Below are positions 27,325 through 34,473 of a DNA stretch of 64,000 nt, piece after piece. Location: the NCBI GenBank assembly GCA_950054255.1, contig CATLOR010000003.1:57816-121815 (forward strand). Direction: 5' to 3'. The DNA comes from an uncultured Rickettsiales bacterium (GTDB lineage Bacteria; Pseudomonadota; Alphaproteobacteria; Micavibrionales; GCA-2720935). Each line of letters begins with the position of its first letter. Within the stretch, counting starts at the first letter, position 1. The position numbers and the translations under genes are program-made. The notes under the pieces were generated by a model. The model had not been told where the DNA came from. It did no database searches and saw nothing but the letters and a program-made list of their open reading frames with translations.

Positions 27325-27372
27325 AAAAGGCCTTGTTGTTTATAAAACAACTTAAGGCCTTTTTACTTTTTA
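27325..27372 (+). terminator. Strong intrinsic terminator between rplT and pheS
   Basis: AAAAGGCCTT (27325-27334) pairs with AAGGCCTTTT (27354-27363), and GTTGTTT (27335-27341) with AAACAAC (27345-27351), giving a stem of about 17 bp with a two-base bulge and a 3-base loop. A TTTTTACTTTTT tract follows. It ends rpmI-rplT transcription or acts as an attenuator for pheST. No Phe-rich leader peptide with a start codon and ribosome-binding site is obvious. Confidence 0.85.
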
Positions 27373-27392
27373 ACACTAACCGAAAACATATA

Positions 27393-28481
27393 ATGGATAT
27401 GAGTGCTTTAGAAAATCTGAAAATCGAGATCGTGGAAACAATTGAAGCGGCGAATGACCTTGACACACTTGACCAAGCACGCGTCGATGCTTTGGGAAAA
27501 AAAGGAAAAATTACCGCCTTGATGAAAGATATGGGCCAAATGACCCATGAAGAGCGCCGTGAAACAGGTCAGGCGCTCAATCTTCTTAAAGGTGAGATTG
27601 CGACATTAATTTCTCAAAGAGAAGATGCACTAAAACGTGAAGCATTGAACAAAAAGCTCGCGACAGAAACGCAAGATATTACGCTCACACCTCGCCCCGA
27701 AGAGCAAGGCTCTATCCACCCGATTACACAAACGATGGATGAGTTAATTGCGATTTTCTCTGATATGGGCTTTAACGTAGTTGAAGGTCCCGATTTGGAA
27801 GATGATTTTCACAATTTTACAGCGCTTAACTTCCCTCCCGAACACCCCGCCCGTCAAATGCATGACACCTTCTATTTTCCTGATGTAGAAGGCAAAGAAG
27901 GTGATGAAGCAAAACGCCTCCTTAGAACGCATACATCAACAGTTCAAATTCGTGCAATGACAGAGGGCAAACCACCTCTCAAAATTGTTGTACCTGGTCG
28001 CACATACCGCTCAGATTACGATATGACACACACGCCCATGTTCCACCAATTTGAAGGCTTAATCATTGATGAGGAAACAAACATGGCGCATTTGAAAGGC
28101 TGTTTAACAGACTTCCTACGTGCGTTCTTTAAGAATGATGATTTAGGTGTTCGTTTCCGTCCTCACTATTTCCCATTCACAGAACCATCTGCGGAAGTTG
28201 ATATTGGCTGTGATCGCTCAGGTGGCAAGCTAGCAATCGGTACAGGTAGTGACTGGATGGAGATTCTTGGGTGCGGTATGGTTCACCCGAATGTTTTAAG
28301 AAACTGCGGAATCGACCCTGAAAAATATCAAGGCTTTGCCTTTGGTATGGGGGTTGAGCGTTTAGCGATGCTGAAATACGGTATCCCTGACCTACGCACT
28401 TTCTTTGAAAGCGATATTCGCTGGTTACGCCATTATGGCTTTGGTCCTTTTGATCGTCCGAACTCAGTTTTAGGAGTATAA
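27393..28481 (+). CDS. pheS: Phenylalanine--tRNA ligase alpha subunit
   Basis: 362 residues from ATG 27393 (ATG 27399 is equally possible; neither has a clear ribosome-binding site). The frame is open further upstream, but that stretch is the terminator hairpin and is not family-like. This is the catalytic subunit charging tRNA-Phe. Class II motifs: DDFHNFTALNFPPEHPAR, PGRTYRSDYDMTHTPMFHQ, EPSAEVDI, GCGMVHPNVLRNCGID and FAFGMGVERLAMLKYGI. The N-terminal 90 residues form the tRNA-binding coiled coil. pheT follows after 6 bases. Confidence 0.96.
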   Translation: MDMSALENLKIEIVETIEAANDLDTLDQARVDALGKKGKITALMKDMGQMTHEERRETGQALNLLKGEIATLISQREDALKREALNKKLATETQDITLTPRPEEQGSIHPITQTMDELIAIFSDMGFNVVEGPDLEDDFHNFTALNFPPEHPARQMHDTFYFPDVEGKEGDEAKRLLRTHTSTVQIRAMTEGKPPLKIVVPGRTYRSDYDMTHTPMFHQFEGLIIDEETNMAHLKGCLTDFLRAFFKNDDLGVRFRPHYFPFTEPSAEVDIGCDRSGGKLAIGTGSDWMEILGCGMVHPNVLRNCGIDPEKYQGFAFGMGVERLAMLKYGIPDLRTFFESDIRWLRHYGFGPFDRPNSVLGV

Positions 28482-28487
28482 TTAGAA

Positions 28488-30893
28488 ATGAAATTCACAC
28501 TTTCTTGGTTAAAGCAATATTTAGACACTGAAGCGAGCGCTCAGGAAATTGCTGATAAAATGACAGCTATCGGTATCGAAGTTGAAGAAGTAATCGACCG
28601 CGCAAAAGCTTTTGATGGCTTCGTTGTTGGCTATGTGAAAGAAGCCGAACAACACCCAGATGCAGACCGTTTGAAAGTTTGTAAAGTCGATGTTGGTGAT
28701 GGCACAGACCGTAACATTGTGTGTGGTGCACCAAACGCACGTGCAGGCATCAAAGTTGCTTTTGCTCCAATTGGTTCTTACATCCCAGGCATTGATGTGA
28801 CATTAAAAAAAGCTGAAATCCGTGGCGTCCCATCAGAGGGTATGATGTGTTCAGAGCGTGAGCTTGAGCTATCAGACGAACATAACGGTATTATCGAGCT
28901 TGATGAAACAGCTGAGATCGGTGCACCTCTAGCCCCTGTTCTAGGCTTGGATGATCCAATCATTGATATTTCAGTAACACCAAACCGTGGTGACACGGCA
29001 GGTGTTTACGGCATTGCTCGTGATTTAGGGGCAACTGAGATTGGTACGTTTAAACCAGTGACTGCGCCAACAATCAAAGCCTCTTTCGATACACCGCAAA
29101 CAATTACACTTCATGATGAAAAAGCCTGCCCGCTTTTCCTTGGTCGTTTGATCAAAGGTGTCAAAAACGGCCCATCACCAAAATGGCTACAAGACCAGCT
29201 TCGTGCGATTGGCTTGCGCCCTATCTCTGCTTTAGTTGATATTACAAACTATTTCTGTATTGGTCTAAACCGTCCATTACACGTTTATGATGCTGACAAG
29301 CTTGAAGGCAATATTCATGTACGCCTATCAAAAGGTGGCGAAGAACTATCAGCTCTAAACGATAAAGAATACACACTCAAAGAAGGTATGACCGTTATCT
29401 GTGATGATAAGAAAGTCCTTGGTTTGGGTGGTATTGTTGGTGGTACTGAAACAGGCTCTGAAGAAGATACAGTAAACGTCCTTTTAGAAGCAGCGTATTT
29501 CGATCCAATTACAACAGCGATGAGTGGACGCGCACTCCAAATTGATAGTGATGCACGTTACCGTTTCGAGCGTGGTATTGACCCATCATTCACCTATGCA
29601 GGCATGGAACTTGCCACACAAATGATCCTTGACCTATGTGGTGGTGAAGCAGGTAGTGTTATTGAAGCTGGCGGTGTGCCTGACATTCGTACAACATATG
29701 AATTTAATTTAGAAAAAACAGCGAAACTTGGCGGTGTAATTATTCCTGAAGCCGAGCAAATCGCAATCCTTAACAGCTTAGGTTTTGAAACTGTTAAAAA
29801 ATCAGAGGGCGTTTATGACGTAACAAGCCCTTACTGGCGCCATGATTTAGAAGGGTCTGCGGACTTTGTTGAAGAAGTGCTTCGTATTTACGGCTTTGAC
29901 AAGATTCCAACGATCTCTGTTAAACGTGACACCGCAACGAGCCAACCAGCACTTACACCACAGCAAAAGTTTGTAAGCAAAGCCAAGCAAATGCTTGCAA
30001 CACGCGGCTTAAACGAAACAATCACATGGTCTTTCCTTGATGACAAAAAAGCAACGCTCTTTGGTGAGTACGAACAAGGTCAAAAAGAAAGCCTAACGCT
30101 AAGTGAGCCAATCTCTCAAGACTTGAGCGTCATGCGCCCTTCGGTTCTGCCGAACTTGATTGAAGCCGCAAAAACAAACAAAGCGAGAGGCTTTGGTGAT
30201 GTGAACTTATTCGAAGTTGGCCCTGTGTTTAAATCTGTTGAATTGGTCAAAGGTCAAAACCTTGTGATCGGCGGTATTCGTACAGGTTCAAATAGTCCAA
30301 AACACTGGACAAATGAAACACGCAAAGTTGATATCATGGATGTGAAGGCCGATATCCTTGCCCTTCTGCCATTATCAGGTGCGAACATTAATCCGCAGAT
30401 CAGCCGCAATACACCAGCCTATTATCACCCTGGTCGTTCTGGTGCGCTATCGCTGGGAAAAAATATCATTGCCTATTTCGGTGAAATCCACCCCGCTGTT
30501 TTACAATCAATGGGCGTTAAAGACACTGTGGTCGCTTTTGAAATTATGATTGAAACTATTCCTTACCCAAGATCAAAAGGAACAGCGATTAAATTACTAG
30601 AAAGCTCAAACCTACAGCCTCTAACACGTGACTTTGCCTTTGTTGTTGCCAATGATATCAGCGCAGATGAAACAATTCGCGCGATTATGGGCGTTGATAA
30701 AAAGCTTATCACAGCTGCGGATATTTTTGATATTTACGAAGGTGTTGGTGTTGAAGACGGTCATAAGTCTTTAGCTATTTCTGTCACGCTACAGCCTATG
30801 GATAAAACTATGACTGATGAAGAAATCGAAGACATCAGCTCAAAAATCATTCAAACGGCTGAAAGTAAATTAGGAGCAAAACTAAGACAATAA
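28488..30893 (+). CDS. pheT: Phenylalanine--tRNA ligase beta subunit
   Basis: 801 residues, full length. It begins MKFTLSWLKQYLD, has the tRNA-binding OB-fold (about residues 40-150), the B3/B4 editing region around residues 210-400, the B5 domain and the C-terminal ferredoxin-fold anticodon-binding domain (LTRDFAFVVAND, then ISVTLQP). TAGGAG overlaps the pheS stop and couples the two. Confidence 0.97.
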   Translation: MKFTLSWLKQYLDTEASAQEIADKMTAIGIEVEEVIDRAKAFDGFVVGYVKEAEQHPDADRLKVCKVDVGDGTDRNIVCGAPNARAGIKVAFAPIGSYIPGIDVTLKKAEIRGVPSEGMMCSERELELSDEHNGIIELDETAEIGAPLAPVLGLDDPIIDISVTPNRGDTAGVYGIARDLGATEIGTFKPVTAPTIKASFDTPQTITLHDEKACPLFLGRLIKGVKNGPSPKWLQDQLRAIGLRPISALVDITNYFCIGLNRPLHVYDADKLEGNIHVRLSKGGEELSALNDKEYTLKEGMTVICDDKKVLGLGGIVGGTETGSEEDTVNVLLEAAYFDPITTAMSGRALQIDSDARYRFERGIDPSFTYAGMELATQMILDLCGGEAGSVIEAGGVPDIRTTYEFNLEKTAKLGGVIIPEAEQIAILNSLGFETVKKSEGVYDVTSPYWRHDLEGSADFVEEVLRIYGFDKIPTISVKRDTATSQPALTPQQKFVSKAKQMLATRGLNETITWSFLDDKKATLFGEYEQGQKESLTLSEPISQDLSVMRPSVLPNLIEAAKTNKARGFGDVNLFEVGPVFKSVELVKGQNLVIGGIRTGSNSPKHWTNETRKVDIMDVKADILALLPLSGANINPQISRNTPAYYHPGRSGALSLGKNIIAYFGEIHPAVLQSMGVKDTVVAFEIMIETIPYPRSKGTAIKLLESSNLQPLTRDFAFVVANDISADETIRAIMGVDKKLITAADIFDIYEGVGVEDGHKSLAISVTLQPMDKTMTDEEIEDISSKIIQTAESKLGAKLRQ

Positions 30894-31014
30894 TACAAGA
30901 TTGTAATTTTCATTCTTAATTACGCCTTTTAGAATACGTATATTGACAAAAAGATGGTGAATGCTTTAACAATATTTCCAATATGATTATTCTATTTATA
31001 TAAAGGTGTGTCTT

Positions 31015-31290
31015 ATGGCTCGAAGTAAAGATTTTAGAAAACCAATCGCAACGCGTTTGAAAAACCGCTTAAAAAAAGAATTTAACTATGTCGGTTTACA
31101 GATCACGCCCTTGCCTGTAACACGTCCAATTTTATCTTTTGAAATCATCGACACTCTCAATCCTTTTGAATTACCTGATGATAGAATAAAAGAAGCGGCT
31201 ATCTCTCTTTTACATGATATGCATCCTGCTGAGAGTTCTGTGAATATTCAACTTTCCACAAAAAAAACAAAGCCCGTTTTAAGCTATTAA
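31015..31290 (+). CDS. Small conserved-looking protein of unknown function
   Basis: 91 residues from ATG 31015, which has AAAGG eight bases upstream. The N-terminus is basic (MARSKDFRKPIATRLKNRLKKEF); the middle is mixed beta/alpha with a hydrophobic VTRPILSFEIIDTLNPFEL segment. No known motif recognised. Its 3' end overlaps the convergent ogt gene by 12 bases, so the annotation rests on the ribosome-binding site and coding-like composition. Confidence 0.5.
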   Translation: MARSKDFRKPIATRLKNRLKKEFNYVGLQITPLPVTRPILSFEIIDTLNPFELPDDRIKEAAISLLHDMHPAESSVNIQLSTKKTKPVLSY

Positions 31291-31764
31291 CTTTTCGCGA
31301 TTAAGGAGTATACGCTTTATATCCGTTCCCCAACGATAGCCTTGATAGCTACCGTCTTTGCGGATCACTCGATGGCATGGAACAAAGTAAGATATAAAAT
31401 TCTTGCCTATTGCCGTCCCAACAGCACGTACAGCTTTTGGCTTATTAACTGCTTTGGCAATATCGCTATAAGAAACTGTTGTACCTAGTGGGATTTTCAA
31501 CAACTCAGCCCAGACTAAACGTTGTAACTCTGTACCACTCACAAAATTTACTTTTGGGGTTAAGAGCGCTTTTTCAACTCTCTCTGAGTTTTGTTCATAA
31601 ACAGCAGATAAGCCAAGATCTTTTTTCATTTCCATTAAAGAAAAATCATGATCTTGAGAGGTTGGTATAAAGCCCATCCAAACAATATTGTGATCTTCAT
31701 CACAAGCAACGAGTGCTCGTAGTTCTTCAATGATACAATAATTCCAATAATAATTTTTAATCAT
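31279..31764 (-). CDS. ogt: Methylated-DNA--protein-cysteine methyltransferase
   Basis: 161 residues from ATG 31764. The frame extends to a GTG at 31806 but that would overlap the upstream gene. The protein transfers O6-alkyl groups from guanine to its own cysteine in a suicide repair reaction. The active-site PCHR motif is in ISYFVPCHRVIRKDGSYQGYRWG. The preceding LKIPLGTTVSYSDIAKAVNKPKAVRAVGTAIGKN is the DNA-binding helix-turn-helix. An N-terminal Ogt-like domain is present and there is no Ada regulatory domain. It sits 8 bases after a small membrane-protein gene. Confidence 0.93.
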   Translation of the reverse strand: MIKNYYWNYCIIEELRALVACDEDHNIVWMGFIPTSQDHDFSLMEMKKDLGLSAVYEQNSERVEKALLTPKVNFVSGTELQRLVWAELLKIPLGTTVSYSDIAKAVNKPKAVRAVGTAIGKNFISYFVPCHRVIRKDGSYQGYRWGTDIKRILLNREKLIA

Positions 31765-31771
31765 AAAACTA

Positions 31772-32179
31772 TTATTCAAAATGCTTTTTGAATTCCGTTC
31801 TGGCACGTCTTAAATGTTTAGAGTTTGGCTCCCTTTTATATGAATAAGTCAGGATTAATTGAGCCGTCCCCAAGAGATAGATAGGAAAGAATAATATAGG
31901 AGAGATCGTTGTCGAAGCTACTCCTGCAACTAAAAACCCTAGTCCAGTTGCAACATTCATCGCTGTTGAAAGCGTTTCGCCTTGCTCATAATTCTTTGCC
32001 AAAGCACTCACTGTTGTTTCTTCATCCCAAGTTTGTTTTTCTGCTTGGTCTAAAATCTTTGATGTCCCTGGAATAAAACGGATCACTTCTGCATAAGAAG
32101 TACTTAAAGCTTCAATATCGTTAAATATCTGCGTCAAACTAAATATATCAAAGATATTGTGTGCCTTATCCTTTGTCAT
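31772..32179 (-). CDS. Small membrane protein of unknown function
   Basis: 135 residues. AAAGGA precedes ATG 32179 by about 8 bases. The first 75 residues are soluble; residues of about 75-115 (NVATGLGFLVAGVASTTISP, then a hydrophobic ILFFPIYLLGTAQLIL segment) form one or two transmembrane helices, and the tail is basic (KHLRRARTEFKKHFE), suggesting a cytoplasmic C-terminus. No family recognised. It lies directly upstream of ogt on the same strand. Confidence 0.6.
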   Translation of the reverse strand: MTKDKAHNIFDIFSLTQIFNDIEALSTSYAEVIRFIPGTSKILDQAEKQTWDEETTVSALAKNYEQGETLSTAMNVATGLGFLVAGVASTTISPILFFPIYLLGTAQLILTYSYKREPNSKHLRRARTEFKKHFE

Positions 32180-32312
32180 TTTTAAGTCCTTTTATTATTA
32201 TATTTCTATTATGATGAAAATTATATACCTAGTTTTCATATTGTAAAGTTTTTTATTAGAAATGTTTCATTAAAGATCGACATGAATATATAAAACGAGA
32301 TATCTTCACATC

Positions 32313-32945
32313 ATGAAAAAAGAAAATATCATTGAATTTTTTAGACGCTTACAAAAGATAGAGCCCAACCCCACGAGTGACCTCATTTACACAAATGACT
32401 ATACCTTGCTCGTTGCCGTTGTCTTATCTGCGCAAGCAACGGATGAAGGTGTTAATAAAGCAACAAAAGACTTGTTCAAAATTGCCGACACTCCAGCCGC
32501 TATGGTCGCGTTGGGAGAAGAAACGATAAAAGACTATATCAAAACAATCGGCCTTTTTAATTCTAAAGCAAAAAATGTATATAAACTCTCCCAGATTCTT
32601 ATAGAAAAGCATAATGGACAAATACCAGACACACGTAAGGAACTACAAGCCCTACCTGGTGTTGGCCGAAAAACAGCAAATGTTGTTTTGAATATCGCTT
32701 TTGGACAACCAACTATGGCTGTTGATACGCATATTTTTCGTTTAGGAAATAGAACAGGTATGGCAAAAGGTAAAACACCTGAAGAAGTAGAGGATAAACT
32801 TGTAAAGAAAATTCCTTTAGAATTCATGCAACACGCCCATCACTGGTTAATCTTACACGGACGCTACGTATGCAAAGCCAGAAAGCCAGATTGTGCAAAT
32901 TGTGTTGTTTATGATTTATGTCGATATAAGGATAAAACTGCTTAG
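32313..32945 (+). CDS. nth: Endonuclease III (DNA glycosylase/AP lyase)
   Basis: 210 residues. It removes oxidised pyrimidines and nicks abasic sites. The helix-hairpin-helix LPGVGRKTANVVLN carries K120, and D138 lies in MAVDTHIFRLGNR, both at the same residue numbers as in E. coli Nth. Four cysteines in C-x6-C-x2-C-x5-C spacing at the C-terminus (CKARKPDCANCVVYDLC) bind the [4Fe-4S] cluster. Its end overlaps the convergent lipoprotein gene by 4 bases. Confidence 0.96.
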   Translation: MKKENIIEFFRRLQKIEPNPTSDLIYTNDYTLLVAVVLSAQATDEGVNKATKDLFKIADTPAAMVALGEETIKDYIKTIGLFNSKAKNVYKLSQILIEKHNGQIPDTRKELQALPGVGRKTANVVLNIAFGQPTMAVDTHIFRLGNRTGMAKGKTPEEVEDKLVKKIPLEFMQHAHHWLILHGRYVCKARKPDCANCVVYDLCRYKDKTA

Positions 32946-33502
32946 TTTTTCGCGATATATTGTTCAAATGGCATGGCAAGTTTGGTTAAGGCTTCATCCA
33001 TACATTTCGCACTGCTCGCACCTTTTTGTAATCTTAGATCTACATATTCGACAACATACTTACCTTGCCCTTCTGTTTCATCATATAAGAATACATCAAC
33101 AGCACAGCTCTTGTGATAATATTGCAGTGTCTGAGAATATTTATCTGTGCGAATATTAGACTCAGGACCAAAAAAACCTTTCGCCATTTCGATATTATAT
33201 CCAACAAGAACCGATGGATCTTGTTTAATTTCTGGAGCTGTTAAAAAATGAGCTGTTGGTTTCTGAGGTGGTAATGCCAAAACCTGTTGACCATCAGGAA
33301 TTGTTTCATCCATCATTAATGCACTATTTTGAGTTAAATTCGCATTATAAAATGGCACATACATATATTGTGCGGATGTAACAGACAATTGCGGATCTTT
33401 CGCACCACAGCTCGTTACAAAAAAGAGTATCGCTATAAGACAAACTGCCCTCCCTAGAAGAGAGAGCAGTGTGTTATTATGTTCTTGAATTTGTTGTTCC
33501 AT
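32942..33502 (-). CDS. Putative lipoprotein, unknown function
   Basis: 186 residues. The N-terminus is a lipoprotein signal with a hydrophobic stretch (GRAVCLIAILFFVTSC); the lipobox VTSC puts the modified cysteine at residue 32. The remainder is a small extracytoplasmic domain with two more cysteines (KSC and AKC), which could form a disulphide in the periplasm. I recognise no family. It is followed on the same strand by nothing but the convergent nth; the bactofilin gene lies 48 bp upstream on the same strand, so the two may be co-transcribed. Confidence 0.7.
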   Translation of the reverse strand: MEQQIQEHNNTLLSLLGRAVCLIAILFFVTSCGAKDPQLSVTSAQYMYVPFYNANLTQNSALMMDETIPDGQQVLALPPQKPTAHFLTAPEIKQDPSVLVGYNIEMAKGFFGPESNIRTDKYSQTLQYYHKSCAVDVFLYDETEGQGKYVVEYVDLRLQKGASSAKCMDEALTKLAMPFEQYIAKN

Positions 33503-33550
33503 ACATTAATTAGAAACAATAAAGATTAAAGAAATCCTAACAAAAAAATT

Positions 33551-34249
33551 TTAGTTAGTTCCCGTTGCTAAAGACATTTGAGCAACGTTTTCATCATCAT
33601 CTTTTTTCTTTGTTTTTGCCTTTGAAGATGTTGTTTTTTTTGTTTCTTCAGTAATTGTATTTAATTTACCTTCAATGATTGCACCTGCTTCAACAGCAAG
33701 TTCTTGGTAATGAATTGTACCTTTGATTTTACCATTTGCACGAACAGTCAAACGACCATTAACAACAAGTGTACCATCAAACAAACCAGCAATATCAGCA
33801 TCCATTGTTTGAGCAGAACCTTTGAATTCACCAGTTTCAGCAATTTCAATACGCTCGCTACCTTTAAAGTCAGCTTTTACAGACCCTTCAACAACTAAGT
33901 AATCACAGTCATTGATCTCACCAGAAATAGAAATACCTTGGCCAAGAACAAGTTTCTTAGCATCTGGGCTTACATTCATACCTGAATTGTGGCCAACTGA
34001 AGGTGTCGATGTACCTGTTTGTGTACCAAAACCACCCATAGGTTGACCGAAACCACCCATAGGAGCCATTGGACGGCGCGCTGCTGTTGCAGGAATTTCT
34101 AAGCTTTTCTTAGACTCAGTTGTAGTTTCCTGTGTTTCAATATCAACTGTTTCAGTAGTAGTATTTTCAGTCATCGCGCTTTCTCCTTTGTTTGCGTTTT
34201 CTGCTTCTGTCGTTTTGTCATTTGTTGTAGTGTCTGGACGGCGAAACAT
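33551..34249 (-). CDS. Bactofilin (polymer-forming cytoskeletal protein)
   Basis: 232 residues from ATG 34249. Residues of about 100-200 form the right-handed beta-helix bactofilin core (LGQGISISGEINDCDYLVVEG, IEIAETGEFKGSA, VNGRLTVRANGKIKGTIHY). The flanks are disordered, Thr/Glu-rich before the core and Lys-rich after it. Bactofilins polymerise without nucleotides and place cell-wall enzymes. The start MFRRPD resembles the short membrane-targeting N-terminus of Caulobacter bactofilins and supports this start. A second ATG at 34174 has a near-perfect AAAGGAG seven bases upstream, so a shorter 207-residue form could also be made. Confidence 0.9.
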   Translation of the reverse strand: MFRRPDTTTNDKTTEAENANKGESAMTENTTTETVDIETQETTTESKKSLEIPATAARRPMAPMGGFGQPMGGFGTQTGTSTPSVGHNSGMNVSPDAKKLVLGQGISISGEINDCDYLVVEGSVKADFKGSERIEIAETGEFKGSAQTMDADIAGLFDGTLVVNGRLTVRANGKIKGTIHYQELAVEAGAIIEGKLNTITEETKKTTSSKAKTKKKDDDENVAQMSLATGTN

Positions 34250-34473
34250 ATATGCTTTTCCTTTTCGTTAGAAATAAAATCTCAGTTATTTTGATCCTTG
34301 AAGTCCTACACCTAAACACCGCAAAAAGCAAGGGTTTATTTTCGATAAGTCGAATCATTTATAAAAAAAACAATAAAATTACATTCCTACATCTCTTAAT
34401 CTTTAAATATTTTTATTAGAACAGACACAGAACAATTGTTGCTTTTTGTAAATCATGCTAGTCTGGTGATCTT

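Noticed and set aside
27318..27392. Upstream extension of pheS from a TTG codon, or a leader peptide
   Set aside because: The stretch is the terminator hairpin translated. It has no ribosome-binding site and only three scattered Phe codons.
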